Source: Streptomyces geranii
Lineage (GTDB): Bacteria; Actinomycetota; Actinomycetes; Streptomycetales; Streptomycetaceae
NCBI RefSeq assembly: GCF_002954775.1
Contig: NZ_PJME01000055.1
Coordinates: 1-60,805 of the forward strand
Direction: 5' to 3'
DNA length: 60,805 nt
The translations under genes were made by a program, and so were the position numbers. The notes below the pieces were generated by a model. The model did no database searches, was not told the DNA's origin, and worked only from the letters and a program-made list of their open reading frames with translations. Numbering within the stretch: position 1 is the stretch's first letter; each line of letters opens with the position of its first letter. Shown here piece by piece: positions 7,618-16,263 of this stretch.

Positions 7618-9846
7618 GTGCGCATGCGCAGCACGTCTACCGCGACGGCACTCGCCGTCCTCTTCAGCTCGGTGGCGCTGACCGCCGTCACCACCGCTCC
7701 CGCCTCGGCCGCCGTCGCCACCGTGCAGTCGCCCGGCGGGATCGTCGCGGACGCGGTCCTCAAGCGGGTCTTCGTCGGCGACAGCACCAACGGCCGGATC
7801 CTCGCGACGAACTACGCGGGCACCCTCGTCGACTCGGTCGGCGGTCTCGGCTCGGTCGCCGACCTGGCGCTCTCCGAGGACGGCCGCACCCTGTACGCGT
7901 CCCTGCCGACGCGGCACCAGATCGCGGCCCTCGACCCGGTCACCCTGGACGTCAGGACCCGGTACGCGATCCCCACCGACACCGGCCCGCGCTATCTCGC
8001 CTTCACCGGCGGCAAGCTCTGGTTCAGCTACGGCGACCAGTGGGACGGCGACCTGGGCTCGGTGGACCCGAACTGGACCGCTCCGGAGCCCGACCCGGAC
8101 CCGACCCCGACGTCCGTCCCGACGTCCGAGCCCCCGACCGTGGAGCCGACGGCCCCGCCGTCCGAGCCGCCGACCTCGCCGGCCCCGGACCCGTCCGACG
8201 ACCCGTCGACCGACCCGTCCACCGATCCGTCCGACGACCCCTCCGCTGAGCCGAGCCCCGACCCCGAGCCGTCGCCCGAGACCTCCGCGGACTCCCCCGC
8301 CGACTCGCCTGCAGACTCCGACTCCTCCGCCGGGACCTCCACCGCCGCGCTGGCGGCCGAGGCGAAGGCCGGTGACAGCCCGGTCGCGATGGAGCAGTTC
8401 CCGAAGGTGAGCATCGGGATGTGGGGCCAGGCGCTGCTCGACACGAGCCCGTCGGCGCCCGGTCTGCTGGCCGTCGGCGAGACGGGCCTGTCCACCTCCG
8501 CGATGGCCGTCGTCGACGTCTCCGGAGAGACGCCCGAGCTGACCGCCTGGCACAACGGCGACTACACGCTCAACAACGGCCTCGGCGACATCGACCTCGT
8601 CCCCGGAGCCGCACAGGTACTGGCCAACGGCACGGACCGGGACGCCTACGCGAACGGCGCCTTCACCAAGGCGGGTGCCTACCCGGTCGGCCAGCACGCC
8701 GACATCGCCCCGAACGGCCTGGTCGCCCAGGTCAACGGCACCAAGGTGGCCGTATACCGGCCGAACGCCACGAGGCCGCTGCGTACGTTCACGAACGGCG
8801 CGTACGGCATCGGCGACCTGGCCTGGGCCCCGGACTCCTCCCGGATCTTCGCCGTGGTCGGCACCGGCACCGGTTACGCCCTCAAGGTGCTGACCGACCC
8901 GACGAAGAACGTCCCGACCCTGACGGTGAACGCCCCGGCGAACGCCACCCGCGCCAAGAAGCTCACCGTCTCCGGCAAGCTGTCGGCGACGGTCGCGCTG
9001 CCGGCGGGGGTCAGGCTCAGCGTCACCCGGACCGACCTGGAGACCCCGAACGGCCGGGCGCTGCCCTCGGTCACCGTGAAGCCGGACGGCACGTACTCCT
9101 TCACGAACACCCCGCCGGTCGGCGGCACGGTCACCTACAAGGTGTCGTACGCGGGCGACGCCACGCACACCCCGGTGTCCGCCTCCGACAAGGTCGCGGT
9201 GTCCCGGACGGCGACCGCGCTGACCCTGAACAACAACAAGAAGCTGTACAACTACGGCACCGACGTCAAGTTCACCGCGCACCTGGGCGGGACGTACAAG
9301 AACCGCACGGTCGAGATCTGGGTCGACCCGCACGGCAACGACAAGCCGAAGCGGCTGGTCAAGACCGGCAAGGTCAACGCGGCCGGGAACCTCTCCGCGG
9401 TCGTGGACATGACCCGCGACACGAACATCACCGCGGTGTTCAAGGGCGACGCCCGCTTCGCGCCGAAGACGGTCAAGGTCACGGCGTACGCGAAGGTGCG
9501 GATCTCCATGGCCGTGTCGCACCACTACAAGACGGCCAAGATCGGCTCGACCACGTACTACTGGTTCCACAAGAACACCGACCCGGTGCTGACGACCTCG
9601 ATGCCCTACTACCCGGGCCGCCAGCAGCGCTTCGACCTCCAGGTGTTCTTCGAGGGCACGTGGTACTCCACCGACTCCGAGTACTTCGGGATCGCCACGA
9701 ACGGCAAGTCCGCGGTGCAGCTCATCGCGCCGGGTGAGTCGGGCATCCGGGCGCGGGTGCGGTCGGCGTACATCGACGGCGCGTCCGGCGACAACGTCAA
9801 CTCGACGACGTACGGATCGTGGAAGTACCTGTACTTCAGCAACTGA
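7618..9846 (+). CDS. Large secreted protein: propeller-like N-terminus, PSTD-rich linker, Ig-like repeats
   Basis: A 742-residue exported protein. A cleavable signal peptide (ALAVLFSSVALTAVTTAPASA) is followed by a YncE-like propeller segment (GGIVADAVLKRVFVGDSTNGRIL; ALDPVTLDV), interrupted by a Pro/Ser/Asp/Glu-rich linker at about residues 157-245 (8092-8345). The propeller resumes (MWGQALLDTSP onward). From about residue 435 there are bacterial Ig-like beta modules (LTVNAPANATRAKKLTVSGKL; TALTLNNNKKLYNYGTDVKF). No catalytic motif is visible, so a cell-surface or adhesive role is only an inference. GTG at 7618 and ATG at 7624 are both possible starts. A terminator follows. Confidence 0.85.
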   Translation: MRMRSTSTATALAVLFSSVALTAVTTAPASAAVATVQSPGGIVADAVLKRVFVGDSTNGRILATNYAGTLVDSVGGLGSVADLALSEDGRTLYASLPTRHQIAALDPVTLDVRTRYAIPTDTGPRYLAFTGGKLWFSYGDQWDGDLGSVDPNWTAPEPDPDPTPTSVPTSEPPTVEPTAPPSEPPTSPAPDPSDDPSTDPSTDPSDDPSAEPSPDPEPSPETSADSPADSPADSDSSAGTSTAALAAEAKAGDSPVAMEQFPKVSIGMWGQALLDTSPSAPGLLAVGETGLSTSAMAVVDVSGETPELTAWHNGDYTLNNGLGDIDLVPGAAQVLANGTDRDAYANGAFTKAGAYPVGQHADIAPNGLVAQVNGTKVAVYRPNATRPLRTFTNGAYGIGDLAWAPDSSRIFAVVGTGTGYALKVLTDPTKNVPTLTVNAPANATRAKKLTVSGKLSATVALPAGVRLSVTRTDLETPNGRALPSVTVKPDGTYSFTNTPPVGGTVTYKVSYAGDATHTPVSASDKVAVSRTATALTLNNNKKLYNYGTDVKFTAHLGGTYKNRTVEIWVDPHGNDKPKRLVKTGKVNAAGNLSAVVDMTRDTNITAVFKGDARFAPKTVKVTAYAKVRISMAVSHHYKTAKIGSTTYYWFHKNTDPVLTTSMPYYPGRQQRFDLQVFFEGTWYSTDSEYFGIATNGKSAVQLIAPGESGIRARVRSAYIDGASGDNVNSTTYGSWKYLYFSN

Positions 9847-9868
9847 CGGACGCGCGGTCGGTTGAGGA

Positions 9869-9896
9869 GGCCCGGAGGGAATGTCCTCCGGGCTTT
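9869..9896 (+). terminator. Hairpin terminator after secreted Ig-like protein gene
   Basis: A 9-bp perfect stem GCCCGGAGG/CCTCCGGGC with a 6-nt loop, followed by TTT, 23 nt beyond the stop. Confidence 0.8.
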
Positions 9897-9959
9897 CGCC
9901 GTTAGAGGTAGCAGAAAGTTCAACGATCAACTAAACTGGCCGCACAAGGAGGTCCCGAC

Positions 9960-10931
9960 ATGCCTGCAGTGACCGTCGAGAACCCGCTGACCCTGCCCCG
10001 TGTGGCCGCTCCGGCCGACGCCGTCCCGCGTCCCGTGATCGGTGTGACGACCGCGCCGAGCGGTTTCGAGGGCGAGGGCTTCCCGGTGCGCCGGGCGTTC
10101 GCCGGGATCAACTACCGGCACCTCGACCCGTTCATCATGATGGACCAGATGGGCGAGGTGGAGTACGCGCCGGGTGAGCCCAAGGGCACGCCCTGGCACC
10201 CCCACCGCGGCTTCGAGACCGTCACCTACATCATCGACGGCGTCTTCGACCACCAGGACAGCCAGGGTGGCGGCGGCACCATCACCAACGGCGACACCCA
10301 GTGGATGACGGCCGGCTCGGGCCTCCTGCACATCGAGGCGCCGCCGGAGTCGCTGGTCATGTCCGGCGGCCTCTTCCACGGCATCCAGCTGTGGGTGAAC
10401 CTCCCGGCCAAGGACAAGATGATGGCCCCCCGCTACCAGGACATCCGCGGCGGCCAGGTCCAGCTCCTCACGTCCCACGACGGCGGCGCGCTGCTGCGCG
10501 TCATCGCCGGCGAGCTGGACGGCCACGAGGGTCCGGGCATCACCCACACCCCGATCAGCCTGGTCCACGCGACGCTGGCGCCGGGCGCGGAGGTCACGCT
10601 CCCCTGGCGCGAGGACTTCAACGGCCTGGCGTACGTCCTCGCAGGGCAGGGCAGTGTCGGCCCGGACCGGCGCCCGATCCACAAGGGCCAGACGGCGGTC
10701 TTCGGCGCGGGTTCGTCCCTGACGGTCCGCGCGGACGAGCAGCAGGACGGCAACAGCCCGGCCCTGGAGGTCGTCCTCCTCGGCGGCGAGCCGATTCGCG
10801 AGCCGATGGCTCACTACGGCCCGTTCGTGATGAACACACGGGCGGAGCTTGAGCAGGCGTTCGAGGACTTCCAGAAGGGCCGGCTGGGAACTGTGCCGGC
10901 GGTGCATGGAATGTCCGAGGGTGGCCTGTAG
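9960..10931 (+). CDS. Pirin-family protein
   Basis: A 323-residue bicupin protein. The N-terminal pirin motif is clear: HPHRGFETVTYI (about residues 80-91) with GLLHIEAPPES later, supplying the three His and one Glu iron ligands of pirins. Bacterial pirins are reported variously as quercetin 2,3-dioxygenases and redox-linked regulators; which applies here is unknown. The start ATG has an excellent ribosome site (AAGGAGGT). The upstream sequence AGTTCAACGATCAACT carries AGTT/AACT ends that could be an operator, but this is weak. A strong terminator separates it from the convergent BRO-N gene. Confidence 0.92.
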   Translation: MPAVTVENPLTLPRVAAPADAVPRPVIGVTTAPSGFEGEGFPVRRAFAGINYRHLDPFIMMDQMGEVEYAPGEPKGTPWHPHRGFETVTYIIDGVFDHQDSQGGGGTITNGDTQWMTAGSGLLHIEAPPESLVMSGGLFHGIQLWVNLPAKDKMMAPRYQDIRGGQVQLLTSHDGGALLRVIAGELDGHEGPGITHTPISLVHATLAPGAEVTLPWREDFNGLAYVLAGQGSVGPDRRPIHKGQTAVFGAGSSLTVRADEQQDGNSPALEVVLLGGEPIREPMAHYGPFVMNTRAELEQAFEDFQKGRLGTVPAVHGMSEGGL

Positions 10932-10959
10932 GCCGTAGGAAAGTTCAGTACTGTACGAA

Positions 10960-11000
10960 CGGGCCCGAAGCCGCAACTTTGGTTTGCGACTTCGGGCCCG
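10960..11000. terminator. Bidirectional terminator between pirin and BRO-N genes
   Basis: A stem of about 17 bp with one mismatch: CGGGCCCGAAG continuing to CGCAA on the left and TTGCG to CTTCGGGCCCG on the right. It lies between two convergent genes and can serve both. Confidence 0.85.
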
Positions 11001-11021
11001 TCTGTCTTCGGCGCTACTGGA

Positions 11022-11891
11022 CTACGGCAGCACGTAGAACGGAGCGTCGTCCGGAGTGCGGCCGGCCTCGCGTACGCATCCCTGCTCGGACAGCAGCTCC
11101 AGGCTGTGGCGGACGCGCTCCGTGGAGATCCCGGTGTGCACGGAGATCTCCTCCACGCTGTAGTTGACGCCGCCGTGCAGCAGGGCCGGGGCGAGGTGGG
11201 CGGCGACCGTGTGGACGTCCTCGGTGACGACGAGGTTCCTGGACTTCCAGTTGGACAGGAGCTGCTGGGGTGTCAGCTCCGGTGCCTGGACGGGGCGGAC
11301 GAGGTCGCCGGTGCGGCGGAGGGTCTGGGTGAGGTCCCTCAGCAGGTCGACGATCACGTTCTGCTTGGTGTCGATCTGACGCAGGGTTTCGTCCTGGCGG
11401 TCGACGCGCTCTTCGAGACGGACGAGGGCGTCGGCGAGTTGCTCGGGGACCGCGTAGGCGGTGACGGTGGTCGGGGTGGGTTGCAGGGTGGCGGGTTCGA
11501 GGGAGTAGGAGCCGTCGCGCTGGATGGTGGCGATGACTTCGGTGACCCAGGACTTGAAGGGCTGGGACGCGGGCTTGGTGCAGCCGTTGACCAAGCGGAT
11601 CAGACCCTGGAGATCGATGAGGTTCATGTCTCGGCGCCACTCCCGACCTGCGGGAATGCTGAGACTGTGACTTCCAGTCACAGTCTCAAGAAACTCTCGA
11701 TGCTCTTCGGGGACATGGTCGAGCAATGCCTTTCGGGTGGTTGTGTACCCCAGCTCCTTGCAGACGTCCGCCGCCGGGAACCAGTGCGTCCCGTCCGGCA
11801 GGGTCAGCCTCCGTACCCGCGCCCCCGTGGCCGCGTACACGAAGTCGTTGATGTCGATCGCGTCTTTGCGCGTGTTGTTCTGCTCGTTGAT
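11022..11891 (-). CDS. BRO-N-domain (phage antirepressor-like) protein with apparent ATC start
   Basis: A protein of about 289 residues. The N-terminal 110 residues form a BRO-N domain (RRLTLPDGTHWFPAADVCKE; DMNLIDLQGLIRLVNGCTKP), a DNA-binding module best known from phage antirepressors and common as chromosomal genes in Streptomyces. A coiled-coil-like segment follows (LVRLEERVDRQDETLRQIDT), then a C-terminal winged-helix-like region (YSVEEISVHTGISTERVRHS). The first conventional start in frame is GTG at 11840, which has no ribosome site and would cut off coding-quality sequence (third positions almost all G/C) reading NEQNNTRKDAIDINDF. An ATC codon at 11891 sits 9 nt after GGAGG. The ATG at 11899 is in another frame. 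Confidence 0.8.
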   Translation of the reverse strand: MNEQNNTRKDAIDINDFVYAATGARVRRLTLPDGTHWFPAADVCKELGYTTTRKALLDHVPEEHREFLETVTGSHSLSIPAGREWRRDMNLIDLQGLIRLVNGCTKPASQPFKSWVTEVIATIQRDGSYSLEPATLQPTPTTVTAYAVPEQLADALVRLEERVDRQDETLRQIDTKQNVIVDLLRDLTQTLRRTGDLVRPVQAPELTPQQLLSNWKSRNLVVTEDVHTVAAHLAPALLHGGVNYSVEEISVHTGISTERVRHSLELLSEQGCVREAGRTPDDAPFYVLP

Positions 11892-11964
11892 CGAGCATCA
11901 CCTCCGCGTCGGAAGCTAGCTACGCGGAGGTTCAACTCGCCCACAGAGCAGGGATGTTCATCCT

Positions 11965-14112
11965 TTAGTGGGGCTTCTTTTCATACAACTCGAACCAGAT
12001 GCTCTTCCCCTCCCCCCGAGGGTCCACCCCCCACGCGTCCGCCAGCATTTCGATCAGCATCAACCCCCGCCCCGACGACGCCAGTTCGCCCGGGCGGCGT
12101 TTGTGCGGGAGGTCGTCGCTGACGTCGGTCACCTCTACGTGGATGCGGCGTTCGCCGGGGGTGCCGGTCACCTCGGCGACTATCAGGGCGTCGGCGTCCG
12201 TGTGGACCAGGACGTTGGTGGCCGTTTCGGAGAGGAGGAGGACCGCCGAGTCGATCTGGTCGGGGCTCGGCCAGTCGTGGAGTTGTTCGCGGAGTTGCTG
12301 GCGGGCCGCGGCGACGCGTTCCGGCTCCGCCTGGGCGATCGTCAGCATCGTGCGGCGGACCGTGGGGCGGGGGGACAAGGGTGTTGTGCCGTCCGAGACG
12401 CATTCCTGCGGGCGGCTCAGGAGCAGGAGGGCTATGTCGTCCTCGCGGCGGTCCGCCAGTGGGCCCGTCGTGTGGTGGGAGGACGGGCCGTGTACCGCCT
12501 GGACCAGGGCGTCGGCCAGGGACTCCAGGTTGGTGCCCTTGTCGCCCGGTTCCTCCTTGTGGTCCTCCAGTGTGCGGCGGATGCGCTGCCAGCCCGTCTC
12601 CAGGTCGTGGCCGCCCGTCTCGATCAGGCCGTCCGTGCACAGGAGCATCGTCTCGCCGGGTTCCAGGGCGAGCAGGGTGGTGGGGTAGTCGGCGTCCGGG
12701 TCGATGCCCAGGGGCAGGCCGCCCGCCGTCGGGCGGGCCAGTACCGTGCCGTCCGCCATCCTGATCGCCGGGTCCGGGTGGCCCGCGCGGGCGATCTCCA
12801 GGACGCCGGTCGTGGGGTCGACCTCGACGTACAGGCAGGTCGCGAAGCGCAGGTCGCCGCCGCCCGCGCTGGTCGCGGAGTGGGTGATGCCGTGCAGGAA
12901 GCGGGCCGCGCGGGAGAGGACCGCGTCGGGGCGGTGGCCCTCGGAGGCGTAGGCGCGCAGCGCTATCCGGAGCTGGCCCATCAGGCCGGCGGCGCGTACG
13001 TCGTGGCCCTGGACGTCGCCGATGACCAGGGCGAACCGTCCGCCGCCGGGCAGCGGGATCATGTCGTACCAGTCGCCGCCGACCTGGAGGCCGCCGCCGG
13101 TCGGTATGTAGCGGGCGGCGACGTCCATGCCGGGTATCTCGGGGCCGAGGGTCGGCAGCATGGAGCGTTGCAGGCCGTCTGTGAGTTCCCGTTCCGATTC
13201 CGCCACTCCCGCCCTCGACAGGGCTTGGGCCAGCATGCGGGCTACCGTCGTCAGGACCGAGCGTTCATCGGGGGTGAAGCTCACCGGGTACGCGAAGCCC
13301 GCCATCCAGGCGCCCATCGTGCGGCCCGCGACCGTCAGCGGCAGGAACGCCCACGACTGGCGGTCGAACACCTGGGCAAGCGGCCAGGCGGTGGGATAGC
13401 GGGACTTGTACGCCTCGGGTGAGGAGAGGTACACGGCCCGGCCGGTGCGGACCACCTCGGCGGCCGGGTAGTCCGTCTCCAGGGGCATGTAGGAGAAGGG
13501 GCGCTCGTCGCCCGGGCGCTGGCCGTGGTGGCCGATCACGGTCAGGCGGTCCGCCTGCACGCCGAAGACCGCCAGGCCGTCCGGGGAGAAGCCCGGCATC
13601 GACAGGCCGGCCGCGACCCGCAGCACCTCCTCCGTGGAGCGCGCCTCGGCCAGCGCCCGGCCCGCGTCCAGCAGGAACGCCTCGCGGGAGCGCCGCCAGT
13701 CACCGGTGACGGGGGTGCGCGCGGCGGCACCCGGCGGGGGTTCGGTGACCTCCTGGAGGGTGCCGATCACGTCGTACGCCTTGCGGTCGGCCGCGAAGTC
13801 CGGCTTCGACCTGCTGCGGACCGTACGGATCACCCGGCCCTGTTCGTCCATCACCCGGGCCCGGGTCTCGGCGATCGTGCCCTCGGTGACGGCGAGCTGC
13901 ATGACCCCGACGATCTCGTTCCAGTCGACCGGGTGGAGCCGGGCCCTGGCCGCGGCCTCCGTGAGGGTGGTCGGTTCGGCGGGCAGCCCGAGCAGACGGG
14001 CCGCCTCGGCGTCGAGCGTGACCAGGTTCGTTGCCGTGTCCCAATGCCACATGCCGGTTGCGAGGGCGACCAGGACGTCCCCCACGGCGGGCAGGGGCTC
14101 ACCAGTGCGCAT
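11965..14112 (-). CDS. PAS-GAF-SpoIIE phosphatase with C-terminal ATPase (anti-sigma-type kinase) domain
   Basis: A 715-residue cytosolic signalling protein. Domains in order: PAS (about 10-120, WHWDTATNLVTLDAEAARLLG), GAF (about 150-300), a PP2C-type SpoIIE phosphatase (about 325-560) with metal motifs GGDWYDM, GDVQGHD, CTDGLIE and REDDIALLL, and an RsbW-like HATPase (about 585-715) with N-box SETATNVLVHT and G-box GRGLMLIE. It combines the two opposing activities of partner-switching systems, a phosphatase for anti-anti-sigma factors and an anti-sigma-type kinase. This architecture is frequent in Streptomyces. No sigma factor or STAS protein is adjacent. ATG at 14112, preceded by AGTAGG. 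Confidence 0.92.
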   Translation of the reverse strand: MRTGEPLPAVGDVLVALATGMWHWDTATNLVTLDAEAARLLGLPAEPTTLTEAAARARLHPVDWNEIVGVMQLAVTEGTIAETRARVMDEQGRVIRTVRSRSKPDFAADRKAYDVIGTLQEVTEPPPGAAARTPVTGDWRRSREAFLLDAGRALAEARSTEEVLRVAAGLSMPGFSPDGLAVFGVQADRLTVIGHHGQRPGDERPFSYMPLETDYPAAEVVRTGRAVYLSSPEAYKSRYPTAWPLAQVFDRQSWAFLPLTVAGRTMGAWMAGFAYPVSFTPDERSVLTTVARMLAQALSRAGVAESERELTDGLQRSMLPTLGPEIPGMDVAARYIPTGGGLQVGGDWYDMIPLPGGGRFALVIGDVQGHDVRAAGLMGQLRIALRAYASEGHRPDAVLSRAARFLHGITHSATSAGGGDLRFATCLYVEVDPTTGVLEIARAGHPDPAIRMADGTVLARPTAGGLPLGIDPDADYPTTLLALEPGETMLLCTDGLIETGGHDLETGWQRIRRTLEDHKEEPGDKGTNLESLADALVQAVHGPSSHHTTGPLADRREDDIALLLLSRPQECVSDGTTPLSPRPTVRRTMLTIAQAEPERVAAARQQLREQLHDWPSPDQIDSAVLLLSETATNVLVHTDADALIVAEVTGTPGERRIHVEVTDVSDDLPHKRRPGELASSGRGLMLIEMLADAWGVDPRGEGKSIWFELYEKKPH

Positions 14113-14292
14113 TGACCTACTTTATGGAGAGGTGATCGCAGCGTGCCACCCAAGCTGTACGGGCCAAGCGGTGCGGGGCCCGCGCCGAGGCCGCGCAGGG
14201 GGCGCCCGGGAACAATTGCGGGGAAGCGGGATCGGGGTGGCCGGTACCCTGGGGGCTGTGCTTTCGAGGTGCCCTGGCTTCGAGGTTCCGTT

Positions 14293-14306
14293 GTTTCACG
14301 TGAAAC
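14293..14306. other. parS: parS centromere site (ParB binding)
   Basis: The perfect palindrome GTTTCACGTGAAAC lies 70 nt upstream of aspS. It is identical to the 14-bp ParB-binding consensus known for Streptomyces chromosomes, where most copies cluster around oriC. It points to an origin-proximal location. Confidence 0.9.
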
Positions 14307-14375
14307 ACCGGCCCCGAACCCTGACCCTCGATCCCTGATCCCCATCCCCGATCCGCGAAGGCTGGATGAACGACG

Positions 14376-16139
14376 ATGCATCGGTACAGGTCCCACACCT
14401 GCGGCGAGCTACGCGCCTCTGACGTCGGCAGTGACGTCCGGCTGAGCGGCTGGCTGCACAATCGGCGCGACCTGGGCGGCATCCTCTTCATCGATCTCCG
14501 CGATCACTACGGCATCACCCAGCTCGTCGCCCGCCCCGGCACGCCCGCCTACGAGGCCCTCGACAAGGTCTCCAAGGAGTCGACGGTACGGATCGACGGC
14601 AAGGTCGTCTCGCGCGGCGCGGAGAACATCAACTCCGAGCTGCCCACCGGTGAGGTCGAGGTCGAGGTCGGCGAGGTCGAGCTGCTCGGCGCCGCCCAGC
14701 CGCTGCCGTTCACGATCAACACCGAGGACGGGGTCAACGAGGAGCGGCGCCTGGAGTACCGCTTCCTGGACCTGCGCCGCGAGCGCATGCACCGCAACAT
14801 CATGCTGCGTACGGCCGTCATCTCCGCGATCCGTCACAAGATGACCGCGCTCGGCTTCAACGAGATGGCCACGCCGATCCTCACGGCGACCTCCCCCGAA
14901 GGCGCCCGCGACTTCGTCGTGCCGTCGCGCCTCAACCCGGGCCGGTTCTACGCGCTGCCCCAGGCCCCGCAGCAGTTCAAGCAGCTGCTGATGATCTCCG
15001 GGTTCGACCGCTACTTCCAGATCGCGCCCTGTTTCCGGGACGAGGACGCCCGCGCGGACCGTTCGCCGGGCGAGTTCTACCAGCTCGACGTCGAGATGAG
15101 CTTCGTCGAGCAGGAGGACGTCTTCCAGCCGATCGAGCGGCTGATGACCGAGCTGTTCACAGAGTTCGGCAACGGCCGTGAGGTCACCTCCCCCTTCCCG
15201 CGCATCCCGTTCCGCGAGTCGATGCTGAAGTACGGCTCCGACAAGCCGGACCTGCGTGCCCGGCTTGAGCTGGTCGACATCACCGATGTCTTCGAGGGCT
15301 CGGAGTTCAAGGCCTTCGCCGGCAAGCACGTACGCGCCCTGCCGGTGCCGGACGTGTCCGCGCAGCCCCGGAAGTTCTTCGACCAGCTCGGCGACTTCGC
15401 CGTCACGCTGGGCGCGAAGGGTCTGGCCTGGGTGCGGGTCACCGAGGACGGTTCGCTGTCCGGCCCGATCGCGAAGTTCCTCACCGAGGAGAACGTCGCC
15501 GAGCTGACCAAGCGCCTGTCGCTGTCGGCCGGTCATGCCGTGTTCTTCGGCGCGGGCGAGTTCGACGAGGTCTCGAAGATCATGGGCGCGGTGCGCGTCG
15601 AGGCCGCCAAGCGTGCCGGGCACTTCGAGGAGAACGTCTTCCGCTTCTGCTGGATCGTCGACTTCCCGATGTTCGAGAAGGACGAGGAGACCGGGAAGAT
15701 CGACTTCTCGCACAACCCCTTCTCGATGCCGCAGGGTGGCATGGAGGCCCTGGAGACCCAGGACCCGTTGGACATCCTGGCCTGGCAGTACGACATCGTC
15801 TGCAACGGCATCGAGCTGTCCTCCGGCGCGATCCGCAACCACGAGCCCGACATCATGCTGAAGGCGTTCGGCCTCGCGGGCTACGACGAGGAGACCGTCG
15901 AGCGCGAGTTCGCCGGCATGCTCCGCGCGTTCCGCTTCGGCGCCCCTCCGCACGGCGGGATCGCCCCCGGCGTCGACCGTATCGTCATGCTGCTGGCGGA
16001 CGAGCCGAACATCCGGGAGACGATCGCGTTCCCGCTCAACGGCAACGCCCAGGACCTGATGATGGGCGCTCCGACGGAGCTGGAGGAAGCGCGGCTGAGG
16101 GAGCTGCACATTTCGGTGCGGAAGCCGCAGCCGAAGTAA
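14376..16139 (+). CDS. aspS: Aspartyl-tRNA synthetase
   Basis: A 587-residue class IIb synthetase that charges tRNA-Asp with aspartate. The N-terminal OB-fold anticodon-binding domain is seen (DVRLSGWLHNRRDLGGILFI), followed by class II motif 2 (FRDEDARADRSPGEFYQLD) and motif 3 (GGIAPGVDRIVMLL), with the bacterial-type GAD insertion in the middle. Length and motifs are complete. ATG at 14376 begins MHRYRSHTCGELR, the usual start for this enzyme. A parS site lies in its upstream region and a strong terminator follows. Confidence 0.98.
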   Translation: MHRYRSHTCGELRASDVGSDVRLSGWLHNRRDLGGILFIDLRDHYGITQLVARPGTPAYEALDKVSKESTVRIDGKVVSRGAENINSELPTGEVEVEVGEVELLGAAQPLPFTINTEDGVNEERRLEYRFLDLRRERMHRNIMLRTAVISAIRHKMTALGFNEMATPILTATSPEGARDFVVPSRLNPGRFYALPQAPQQFKQLLMISGFDRYFQIAPCFRDEDARADRSPGEFYQLDVEMSFVEQEDVFQPIERLMTELFTEFGNGREVTSPFPRIPFRESMLKYGSDKPDLRARLELVDITDVFEGSEFKAFAGKHVRALPVPDVSAQPRKFFDQLGDFAVTLGAKGLAWVRVTEDGSLSGPIAKFLTEENVAELTKRLSLSAGHAVFFGAGEFDEVSKIMGAVRVEAAKRAGHFEENVFRFCWIVDFPMFEKDEETGKIDFSHNPFSMPQGGMEALETQDPLDILAWQYDIVCNGIELSSGAIRNHEPDIMLKAFGLAGYDEETVEREFAGMLRAFRFGAPPHGGIAPGVDRIVMLLADEPNIRETIAFPLNGNAQDLMMGAPTELEEARLRELHISVRKPQPK

Positions 16140-16160
16140 AGCGGCGGTTTTCTTTGCGGG

Positions 16161-16192
16161 ATGGCTCGGAATCGGCGGCGATTCCGAGCCAT
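16161..16192 (+). terminator. Hairpin terminator after aspS
   Basis: A perfect 13-bp stem ATGGCTCGGAATC/GATTCCGAGCCAT with a 6-nt loop, 21 nt after the aspS stop. Confidence 0.88.
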
Positions 16193-16263
16193 TCTCATAT
16201 GGCGCTCAGGAAACACGGGAAATCACAGCTCTTTGACAGGTCTCGTTCATAATCTCCGGGGCC

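Noticed and set aside
5923..9930. 1335-residue minus-strand open frame
   Set aside because: It runs through three well-supported genes in the wrong frame and has shadow composition.
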